Of a stretch of 8,066 nt of DNA, positions 1-5,872 are shown one piece after another. The stretch spans positions 5,866 to 13,931 of the forward strand of contig DIQB01000018.1 of assembly GCA_002427165.1 (NCBI GenBank). Direction: 5' to 3'. The notes under the pieces were generated by a model. The model was given only the letters and a program-made list of their open reading frames with translations, did not search any database and had not been told where the DNA came from. Source of the stretch: Firmicutes bacterium UBA5473. GTDB taxonomy: Bacteria; Bacillota; DTU084. Made by a program: the position numbers and the translations under genes. Positions within the stretch are counted from its first letter, which is position 1; every line of letters starts with the position of its first letter.

Positions 1-1561
1 AGTGCACGCTGCAGATGGCTATGCCCGGGCCACAGGTAAAGTGGGGGTTTGCATTGCAACTTCCGGCCCTGGGGCCACCAATTTGGTAACAGGACTTGCC
101 AACGCTTACATGGACTCTATTCCCCTGGTAGCCTTCACAGGCCAGGTGGCATTGGATGCTATCGGGCGAGACTCATTCCAAGAGGCTGATATCACAGGGA
201 TCACCTTGCCCATCACCAAGCACAACTGGCTGGTGAAGGATGTTCGGGACTTACCGCGAATAATTAAACAGGCCTTCCATCTTGCCAGCACTGGCAGGCC
301 AGGGCCTGTCCTCATCGACTTGCCCAAAGACGTACAGCTGGCACCATTTGAGTTCTCCTACCCAGAAGGTGTGGACATTCCAAGCTACAAGCCCAATTAC
401 CATGGTCACCCGCGGCAGATCGCTCAGGTTGTGGAGGCGCTTTTTGAAGCTGAAAAGCCCGTTTTCTACCTGGGTGGCGGTGTTATCACCTCAGGTGCTG
501 CCCAGCAGGTGAAGGAGATTGCCGAATCTCTTCAGATTCCAGTCACCATGACCATGATGGGGTTGGGATCATTTCCTGGCTCTCATAACTTATCTTTAGG
601 CATGCTGGGCATGCACGGCACAGCTGCTGCAAATCTAGCAATTTCAGGCTGCGATCTCTTGATCGCAGTGGGGGCCCGCTTTGACGATCGGGTCACAGGC
701 AAGCTCTCCACCTTTGCACCTAATGCTAAGATCATTCATATTGATATTGACCCAGCTGAGATCAGCAAAAATCTCCCTAGCCACATCCCAGTGGTGGGCG
801 ATGTGAAGCTGGTGCTCTCAGAGGTGCTAGCAGGACTTGAAGAGCAAAAAGATAAGCTAGAGGGCACCAGGCAGCAGCGTCGCCTTTGGGTTGAACAGGT
901 TGTAGCCTGGCGGGAGCAGTATCCTCTTACTTATGAAGAAGGCTGTGAGATCAAACCCCAGAAGGTGATTCAACTTATCTATGAGCTGGTTGGTGAGAGG
1001 GCTGTGATTGCCACAGAAGTGGGCCAAAATCAAATGTGGACTGCTCAGTTCTACACCTTTGAAAAGCCCAGAACCATGGTCTCCTCAGGCGGTCTTGGCA
1101 CAATGGGCTTTGGCCTACCTGCAGCAATTGGTGCCCAGGTGGGCAGACCTGATGCTGTGGTGATCGATATTGCAGGCGACGGCAGCATTCAGATGAATAG
1201 CCAGGAGATGTCCACAGCCAAATCTGAGAATATTCCTGTGAAAGTTGTAATCCTCAACAATGGCTATCTGGGCATGGTTCGTCAATGGCAGGAATTCTTC
1301 AATGATTGCCGCTACTCTTGCGTGGATCTCCAGGGAGCAGCCCCTGACTTTGTAAAGCTGGCTGAAGCTTACGGCTGGTTGGGGAGGCGAGTTTGTGATC
1401 CTGGGGAGCTCAAAGAGGCTTTGCAGGAGCTGATTGAGCATCCAGGCCCTGCCATGCTGGATGTGGTTGTGGACCGGGGCGAGAATGTGCTGCCCATGGT
1501 ACCTCCCGGTGGTAGCCTTGATAAAATGATTCTCACCGAAAAAGAGGAGGGAGCCCGATGA
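1..1561 (+). CDS. ilvB: Acetolactate synthase large (catalytic) subunit, 5'-truncated by window edge
   Basis: Catalytic subunit of acetohydroxyacid synthase. With ThDP, FAD and Mg2+ it condenses two pyruvates to 2-acetolactate, or pyruvate with 2-oxobutyrate, the first common step of valine, leucine and isoleucine synthesis in the cytoplasm. About 519 codons are visible. The GTG at base 2 is an internal Val in the conserved stretch VHAADGYARATGK, so the true start and the catalytic Glu lie upstream, and roughly 40-50 residues are missing. Counting from base 2, the FAD-domain motif RFDDRVTGK is at residues 226-234. The ThDP motif GDG (392-394) is followed after exactly 24 residues by NN (419-420). 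MVRQW (Trp 429) and the C-terminal PMVPPGG are also present. The TGA stop overlaps the ilvN ATG as ATGA, so the two subunits are translationally coupled. Ala50 (QVA) stands where many homologues have Pro. Family assignment is very secure. Confidence 0.97.
   Translation, partial: VHAADGYARATGKVGVCIATSGPGATNLVTGLANAYMDSIPLVAFTGQVALDAIGRDSFQEADITGITLPITKHNWLVKDVRDLPRIIKQAFHLASTGRPGPVLIDLPKDVQLAPFEFSYPEGVDIPSYKPNYHGHPRQIAQVVEALFEAEKPVFYLGGGVITSGAAQQVKEIAESLQIPVTMTMMGLGSFPGSHNLSLGMLGMHGTAAANLAISGCDLLIAVGARFDDRVTGKLSTFAPNAKIIHIDIDPAEISKNLPSHIPVVGDVKLVLSEVLAGLEEQKDKLEGTRQQRRLWVEQVVAWREQYPLTYEEGCEIKPQKVIQLIYELVGERAVIATEVGQNQMWTAQFYTFEKPRTMVSSGGLGTMGFGLPAAIGAQVGRPDAVVIDIAGDGSIQMNSQEMSTAKSENIPVKVVILNNGYLGMVRQWQEFFNDCRYSCVDLQGAAPDFVKLAEAYGWLGRRVCDPGELKEALQELIEHPGPAMLDVVVDRGENVLPMVPPGGSLDKMILTEKEEGAR
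649..668 (+). repeat. Perfect 8-bp inverted repeat inside ilvB
   Basis: CTGCGATC (649-656), a TCTT loop (657-660) and GATCGCAG (661-668) pair perfectly, with a possible G-U pair added outside (648/669). It would form a stable RNA hairpin within the coding region. There is no T-run after it, so it is not a terminator. It may simply be a coding coincidence; no function is known to me. Confidence 0.45.
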
Positions 1562-2046
1562 CACCCAACAAGCGCACTATCTCTATTCAAGTTGTTAACC
1601 ATACGGGAGTGCTAACCCGGGTGGCGGGCCTGTTCAGCCGCCGCGGCTTTAACATCGACAGCATTGCCGTGGGGAGAACTGAAGATCCTAACATTTCTAG
1701 AATGACCATCGTGGTGGAAGCAGATCAGGCCACAGGCGAGCAGCTAAGCAAGCAGCTCAATAAGCTTGTGGATACCATTAAGGTAAGTGACGTCACAGAC
1801 GATGCCACAGTGGCACGAGAGCTGTCCATGATCAAGGTCTCAGCAGATAGCAGCAACCGCTCGGAGATCCTCCAGATTGTGAGCATCTTCAGAGCGAAGA
1901 TCATCGATGTAAGTGAGCGGGCAGTGATCATTGAGGTGACAGGGGATGAATCCAAGGTCACGGCCTTAATTGAACTCTTGAGACCCTATGGGATCAAGGA
2001 ACTGGTGCGAACAGGTAAAGTAGTTATGGTTCGCAGCGGTAATTAG
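1558..2046 (+). CDS. ilvN: Acetolactate synthase small (regulatory) subunit
   Basis: Regulatory subunit that stimulates the IlvB catalytic subunit and confers feedback inhibition by valine. The protein is 162 residues, the normal length for the short bacterial form (often named ilvH or ilvN). An N-terminal ACT domain spans about residues 5-78 and a C-terminal acetolactate-synthase small-subunit domain about 84-157. Asn14, Gly17 and Asn32 in the NHTGVL...RRGFNID region match the E. coli IlvH residues Asn11, Gly14 and Asn29, whose mutation relieves valine inhibition. The enzyme is therefore predicted to be valine-sensitive (inference). The ATG at 1558 is preceded by GAGGAGGG at 1544-1551 and overlaps the ilvB stop by four bases, which favours equal subunit production. 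Nothing is missing or odd in the sequence. Confidence 0.96.
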   Translation: MTPNKRTISIQVVNHTGVLTRVAGLFSRRGFNIDSIAVGRTEDPNISRMTIVVEADQATGEQLSKQLNKLVDTIKVSDVTDDATVARELSMIKVSADSSNRSEILQIVSIFRAKIIDVSERAVIIEVTGDESKVTALIELLRPYGIKELVRTGKVVMVRSGN

Positions 2047-2050
2047 CCGA

Positions 2051-2070
2051 CTCTGTCCCAGAGCCGGGAC
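2051..2070 (+). repeat. Two overlapping, mutually exclusive short hairpins in the ilvN-ilvC gap
   Basis: The 58-base gap between ilvN and ilvC is the longest in the window. It contains CTCTG (2051-2055) pairing with CAGAG (2059-2063), and GTCCC (2055-2059) pairing with GGGAC (2066-2070). The two stems share bases and cannot form together. Each has 5 base pairs and neither is followed by a T-run, so they do not look like an intrinsic terminator. An mRNA processing or stability element is possible but unproven. Confidence 0.35.
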
Positions 2071-2090
2071 AATTAGATACAGAATGATAT

Positions 2091-2096
2091 AAGGAG
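2091..2096 (+). promoter_or_regulatory. Ribosome binding site that fixes the ilvC start
   Basis: AAGGAG lies 8 bases before the ATG at 2105. An in-frame GTG at 2096 overlaps this site and so cannot be the start it serves. The resulting N-terminus MTKMYYDQDANLELL matches the usual IlvC beginning. Confidence 0.8.
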
Positions 2097-2104
2097 TGTG
2101 GGAA

Positions 2105-3103
2105 ATGACTAAGATGTACTACGATCAGGATGCTAACCTGGAATTACTTAGCGGCAAAACCGTTGCTATCATCGGCTTTGGTAGCCAGGGACATGCCCAG
2201 GCACAGAACCTACGGGAAAGTGGAGTGAATGTAATCGTCAGCGAGCTGGCTGGCACCGCCAACTACGAGTTGGCTAAGAGCGTGGGCTTTGAGCCAGTTT
2301 CTGCAAGCGAGGCCGCTGCGAAGGCTGATGTAATTCAGATGCTAATTCCAGATGAGGTTCAGGCCAAGGTTTACAAGGCAGACATCGCCCCCCAGATGAA
2401 GGCAGGCAAGACCCTTGTCTTCTCCCATGGTTTCAATATCCATTTCGGCCAGATTGTGCCTCCAGCTGACGTAGATGTGTTCATGGTGGCACCAAAGGGA
2501 CCAGGACACTTGGTACGGAGAATGTATGAGCAGGGAGCAGGCGTGCCATGCCTCATCGCTGTCTACCAAGATGCCTCAGGCAAAGCCAAGGATTATGCTC
2601 TAGCTTATGCCAAGGGTATCGGCGGCACACGGGCAGGTGTTATCGAGACAACATTTAAAGAAGAGACAGAGACAGATCTGTTCGGTGAGCAGGCAGTGCT
2701 TTGCGGTGGACTCAGCGAGCTTATCCGGGCAGGTTTTGAGACCCTAGTTGAAGCTGGCTACCAGCCTGAGATCGCATATTTCGAGTGCCTCCACGAGATG
2801 AAGCTGATCGTGGATCTAATCTACGAAGGTGGCATCGCTCAGATGCGCTATTCCATCAGCGACACTGCAGAGTATGGCGATTTGGTAACAGGTCCCCGGA
2901 TCATAGGCGAGTCCTCAAGGAAGGCTATGAAACAGGTCCTCAAAGAGATCCAAGAGGGCGAGTTTGCCCGCAGGTGGCTCCTTGAGAACCAGGTGAATCG
3001 TCCTGTCTTCAACGCAATCCGCAAGCAGCAGTCTGAGCACTTAATTGAGAAGGTAGGTCAGAAACTCCGGGCCATGATGCCTTGGATGAAAGATAAAAAA
3101 TAA
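2105..3103 (+). CDS. ilvC: Ketol-acid reductoisomerase, class I, possibly NADH-preferring
   Basis: Mg2+-dependent enzyme that isomerises and reduces 2-acetolactate (or acetohydroxybutyrate) to the dihydroxy acid, second step of valine/isoleucine synthesis. With the ATG at 2105 the protein is 332 residues, the usual class I length. The N-terminal Rossmann domain has GFGSQG at residues 24-29. Active-site residues are all present: His108, Lys131 (APKGPGH), Asp191 and Glu195 (DLFGEQ), Glu227 and Glu231 (FECLHE), Ser252 (YSISDTAEYG). The loop after the second strand reads SELAGTANYE (46-55). It lacks the Arg and Ser residues that usually bind the NADPH 2'-phosphate and instead carries Glu47, suggesting NADH use (inference). 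The stop TAA abuts the ribosome binding site of the next gene, 12 bases before its ATG. Family identity is very secure; cofactor preference is only predicted. Confidence 0.97.
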   Translation: MTKMYYDQDANLELLSGKTVAIIGFGSQGHAQAQNLRESGVNVIVSELAGTANYELAKSVGFEPVSASEAAAKADVIQMLIPDEVQAKVYKADIAPQMKAGKTLVFSHGFNIHFGQIVPPADVDVFMVAPKGPGHLVRRMYEQGAGVPCLIAVYQDASGKAKDYALAYAKGIGGTRAGVIETTFKEETETDLFGEQAVLCGGLSELIRAGFETLVEAGYQPEIAYFECLHEMKLIVDLIYEGGIAQMRYSISDTAEYGDLVTGPRIIGESSRKAMKQVLKEIQEGEFARRWLLENQVNRPVFNAIRKQQSEHLIEKVGQKLRAMMPWMKDKK

Positions 3104-3115
3104 GGAGGGTTTATA

Positions 3116-4276
3116 ATGATTTTTGCCGAGAAGCGCCAACTGAGAATTCCAGGTCCCACACCTATTCCACCGCAGATTCTGCGAGCTGGTGCACAACCGA
3201 TGATGGGACACCGCAGTGGTGACTTTGTTGAGCTATGCAAACGGGTAGCTGCAAAAGTCAAAACAGTATTTCAAACTGAAAACGACGTTTTTATCCTCAC
3301 AAGCTCCGGCACAGGTGCCCTTGAGGCAGCAGTAGCCAACACAGTTTCCCCAGGCGACCAGGTTCTAGTTCTTGTTTCCGGTGTTTTTGGAGAACGCTTT
3401 GTCAAGATTGCCAATGCCTATGGCGCCCAGGTGGAGACAATTCGCTGCCAATTTGGGCACGCTATCGACCCTCAAACTGTAACAGACGCACTCGTGAAAA
3501 AACCTGAAATTAAAGTTGTCTTTGCCACCCATTGCGAAACCTCCACAGGTGTAGTAAATGATCTGGAAAAGATCGCGGAAGCCGTGCACAGCTCTCTTGG
3601 CGATCCACTGCTGGTGGTGGACACAGTCAGCTCCATGGGGGGCATTGAATTTAAAACCGACAAGTGGGGGATTGATCTGGTGGTATCAGGCTCACAGAAA
3701 GCCTTTATGCTGCCACCAGGATTGGCTTTCATCGGGGTCAGCGACAGATCTTGGGATATTATCGAGGCTAACCAGAGCCCCCGCTTCTACTTCGATCTTA
3801 GGGCTTATCGCAAATCTTTGCCTAAAGGACAGACCCCCTTCACTCCTGCTGTTTCCCTCTTCTATCAACTAGAAGAGGCTTTGGCTATGATGGAGGCAGA
3901 GGGCTTTGCAAACATCTACCAGCGCCATTTACTAATGCGAGACATGGTACGCGCCGCAGTCCGCGCTCTGGGTCTCCCCCTGTTTGTGGCGGAGGATAAT
4001 AACGCATCTGCCACTGTCACCTCCATTTTAGGGCCCCAGGGGCTGGATGTGGAGGCACTTCGCAAGCTATTGAATCAGAAATATAAACTTGTCTTGGCAG
4101 GTGGCCAGGCGGACCTTAAGGGCAAGATCTTCCGCATCGGCCATATGGGCTTTGCTGAGCCCATAGATATGCTTACAGTTTTGGCTACCCTGGAGCTGGG
4201 CCTCGTTGAGTTGGGTTGGAAGCTGGAGGGTGGCGCTGCAGTCCGGGCAGCCGAGGAGGTGCTTGTCCGTGGCTAA
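3116..4276 (+). CDS. PLP-dependent class V aminotransferase (alanine-glyoxylate / serine-pyruvate type), probable partner of SerA
   Basis: Fold-type I, class V aminotransferase of 386 residues, the normal family length. It opens with the motif LRIPGPTPIP. Then come a phosphate-binding loop SSGTG (residues 63-67), Asp169 in DTVSSMGG (contacts the pyridine nitrogen), the Schiff-base Lys195 in GSQKAF, and Arg340 in FRIGHMGF (likely substrate carboxylate contact). It is not the canonical SerC family. Relatives act on serine, alanine, glyoxylate or pyruvate, and some archaeal members serve as phosphoserine aminotransferase. Because serA starts inside its 3' end (8-base overlap), the likeliest job is amination of 3-phosphohydroxypyruvate, or of hydroxypyruvate, in serine synthesis (inference). 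An amino-group role in the neighbouring branched-chain pathway is a less likely alternative. The strong AAGGAGGG (3102-3109) begins within the ilvC stop and lies 6 bases from the ATG. Family certain, substrate uncertain, so no symbol is given. Confidence 0.9.
   Translation: MIFAEKRQLRIPGPTPIPPQILRAGAQPMMGHRSGDFVELCKRVAAKVKTVFQTENDVFILTSSGTGALEAAVANTVSPGDQVLVLVSGVFGERFVKIANAYGAQVETIRCQFGHAIDPQTVTDALVKKPEIKVVFATHCETSTGVVNDLEKIAEAVHSSLGDPLLVVDTVSSMGGIEFKTDKWGIDLVVSGSQKAFMLPPGLAFIGVSDRSWDIIEANQSPRFYFDLRAYRKSLPKGQTPFTPAVSLFYQLEEALAMMEAEGFANIYQRHLLMRDMVRAAVRALGLPLFVAEDNNASATVTSILGPQGLDVEALRKLLNQKYKLVLAGGQADLKGKIFRIGHMGFAEPIDMLTVLATLELGLVELGWKLEGGAAVRAAEEVLVRG
4253..4260 (+). promoter_or_regulatory. 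Ribosome binding site that fixes the serA GTG start
   Basis: GAGGAGGT sits within the last codons of the aminotransferase gene, 8 bases before GTG 4269. It decides between that start and an in-frame GTG at 4206, which has no such site and would add 21 residues unlike any SerA N-terminus. Confidence 0.85.
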
Positions 4277-5852
4277 GCGCGTTTTAGTTAGCGATCCCCT
4301 CAGTCCCAAGGGGATCGCAGTCCTCCAGGAAGCAGGCTTGGATGTGGATGTGAACACAGGCCTGCCTGAAGAAGAATTAGTAAAGATTATCGGCCAATAT
4401 CACGGTCTGGTTGTGCGCAGCCAGACTAAGGTAAGTGCCAAGATTATCGAGGCAGCTAAAAATTTGCAGGTGATTGGCCGGGCAGGTGTAGGCGTGGATA
4501 ATGTAGATCTGGAGGCAGCTACAGAGCACGGCGTAATTGTGCTCAATGCCCCCAGTGGCAACACCATCTCCACAGCTGAGCATACAATGGCCATGATGCT
4601 TGCCCTATCGCGGAACATTCCCCAGGCCCATCATTCCATGCAGGAGGGCCGTTGGGATAGAAAAAAATATACAGGCGTGGAGCTGAACGGCAAAATATTA
4701 GGTGTTATTGGTCTGGGCCGGGTTGGTACTGAAGTTGCCAGGCGTGCTCAATCCTTTGGCATGAAAATCCTCGCCTTCGATCCTTATTTGGCAGAAGAGC
4801 GAGCAGAAGAACTTGGGATCCAGCTCGCCACAGTTGATGAGATTGTGACGGAAGCGGATTTTCTAACTGTCCACACTCCTCTGACAAAACAGACCAAAAA
4901 TTTAATTGGGGATCCCCAGTTTGCGAAGATGAAGGATTCAGTGCGGGTGATCAACTGCGCCCGAGGTGGGATCATCGACTATGATGCCCTCTACAGGGCA
5001 GTGAAGGCAGGCAAGGTTGCAGGTGCTGCTATTGATGTCTATGAAAAGGAGCCGCCAGAAGACTTACCCCTGCGGGAGCTGCCACAGGTGATTCTCACAC
5101 CCCACCTTGGCGCCTCAACTGAGGAGGCCCAGATCAATGTGGCCATAGACGTAGCCCGAGAAATGGTGCGGGCACTGGAGGGCAAGGCCTTCAAGAACGC
5201 TGTTAATATGACGCCCCTGCGCCCTGAAGTTTTAGCGCAGCTAGAGCCTTATTTGGATTTAGCCCAAAGACTAGGTTCCATCGCAGCCCAGCTCTCCCCA
5301 GGTGGCATTGCCTCAGTTGAAGTCACCTACAGCGGCGAGCTAGGTGAGATGGGGGTAGGTCCCCTTACCACATCACTTTTGATGGGACTTCTCAGGCCCC
5401 CCTATGGCGATGAGGTAAATATGGTGAACGCCGGCTACCTTGCGAAAAAGCGAGGGATCAAGGTTAAGGAGAGCCGCGCTGATGCACCTCGTGACTATAG
5501 CAACTTGATTTCCATCACTACCCATTCTGCGAAAGGTACCCATCAGCTGGCAGGATCTGTCTTTGGACGGGGCGAGGCTAGGGTAGTGCAAGTTGAGGGC
5601 TATCACGTGGATGTGATTCCCCAAGGACATCTGCTCATGATCAACCATCATGATAGGCCTGGAATCATCGGTGAGGTAGGAACCCTTTTGGGTACAGAGG
5701 GAGTCAACATCGCTACCATGCAGGTGGGACGGCGAGAGATTGGCGGGGATGCAGTGATGATCCTCTCCATCGATACTGAGCTGGATTCAGAGCTCATAGC
5801 AAAAATTGGGGCGATCCCCGATCTTCGTACTGTGCGTTCAGTATACGTTTAA
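4269..5852 (+). CDS. serA: D-3-phosphoglycerate dehydrogenase, long form with ASB and ACT domains
   Basis: Oxidises 3-phosphoglycerate to 3-phosphohydroxypyruvate with NAD+, the committed step of serine synthesis. With the GTG at 4269 it has 527 residues, typical of the long (type I) form. Order of parts: substrate-binding domain and inserted NAD-binding domain (about 1-310), an allosteric substrate-binding (ASB) domain (about 320-445), and a C-terminal ACT domain (about 455-527) beginning near MINHHDRPGIIGEVG. Visible residues include the dinucleotide loop GLGRVG (148-153), Asp171 at the end of the next strand (NAD preference), and the catalytic set Arg232 (NCARGG), Glu261 (KEPP) and His279 (TPHLGAS). 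The ACT domain predicts serine feedback inhibition (family knowledge). It overlaps the aminotransferase by 8 bases, so the two are translationally coupled. Its position between ilvC and leuA is unusual compared with plain ilv-leu operons. Identity is very secure. Confidence 0.96.
   Translation: MAKRVLVSDPLSPKGIAVLQEAGLDVDVNTGLPEEELVKIIGQYHGLVVRSQTKVSAKIIEAAKNLQVIGRAGVGVDNVDLEAATEHGVIVLNAPSGNTISTAEHTMAMMLALSRNIPQAHHSMQEGRWDRKKYTGVELNGKILGVIGLGRVGTEVARRAQSFGMKILAFDPYLAEERAEELGIQLATVDEIVTEADFLTVHTPLTKQTKNLIGDPQFAKMKDSVRVINCARGGIIDYDALYRAVKAGKVAGAAIDVYEKEPPEDLPLRELPQVILTPHLGASTEEAQINVAIDVAREMVRALEGKAFKNAVNMTPLRPEVLAQLEPYLDLAQRLGSIAAQLSPGGIASVEVTYSGELGEMGVGPLTTSLLMGLLRPPYGDEVNMVNAGYLAKKRGIKVKESRADAPRDYSNLISITTHSAKGTHQLAGSVFGRGEARVVQVEGYHVDVIPQGHLLMINHHDRPGIIGEVGTLLGTEGVNIATMQVGRREIGGDAVMILSIDTELDSELIAKIGAIPDLRTVRSVYV
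4291..4318 (+). repeat. Perfect 9-bp inverted repeat just inside serA
   Basis: GCGATCCCC (4291-4299) is followed by a 10-base loop and then its exact reverse complement GGGGATCGC (4310-4318). The stem begins 22 bases after the first base of the serA start codon and could form a stable mRNA hairpin in early serA, or act as a symmetric protein-binding site. It encodes the conserved-type stretch SDPLSPKGIAV, so a coding explanation is also possible. The same 9-mer recurs at 5811-5819 near the serA end. Confidence 0.5.
4907..4918 (+). repeat. 12-base perfect palindrome inside serA
   Basis: TGGGGATCCCCA is its own reverse complement. It lies mid-gene and shares the GGGGATC/GATCCCC core with the inverted repeat at 4291-4318. 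It may be chance within coding sequence; no function is assigned. Confidence 0.3.
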
Positions 5853-5858
5853 TTTTTT
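5805..5858 (+). terminator. Tandem hairpins and T-run at the serA end: possible weak terminator or attenuator
   Basis: A first stem pairs ATTGGGG (5805-5811) with CCCCGAT (5816-5822) around a CGAT loop, with one T-G pair. A second pairs CGTACTG (5826-5832) with CAGTA (5839-5843) and, after a 2-base bulge, CG (5846-5847). TTTAATTTTTT follows directly (5848-5858). The T-run spans the serA stop and ends at the leuA ribosome binding site. The second stem is AT-rich and bulged, so full termination is unlikely, but partial read-through between the serine and leucine parts is conceivable. Confidence 0.3.
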
Positions 5859-5872
5859 GGAGGTGGCCACAG

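Noticed and set aside
2..4. GTG at base 2 as the ilvB start
   Set aside because: It is an internal Val in the conserved region just after the catalytic Glu; the window edge cuts the gene.
1115..1564. 149-codon open frame on the - strand opposite ilvB
   Set aside because: It lies wholly antisense to a highly conserved coding region, shows no recognisable domain, and fits a shadow of ilvB codon bias.
2096..2104. In-frame GTG as the ilvC start
   Set aside because: It overlaps the AAGGAG ribosome binding site; ATG 2105 gives the standard N-terminus.
3558..3872. 104-codon + strand frame inside the aminotransferase
   Set aside because: It overlaps the active-site region including Lys195 in another frame, and its product is rich in Trp and Ser without any domain pattern.
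4206..4268. Upstream in-frame GTG giving SerA 21 extra residues
   Set aside because: The extra residues are aminotransferase codons read in another frame; GTG 4269 has an ideal GAGGAGGT at 8 bases and gives the normal SerA N-terminus.
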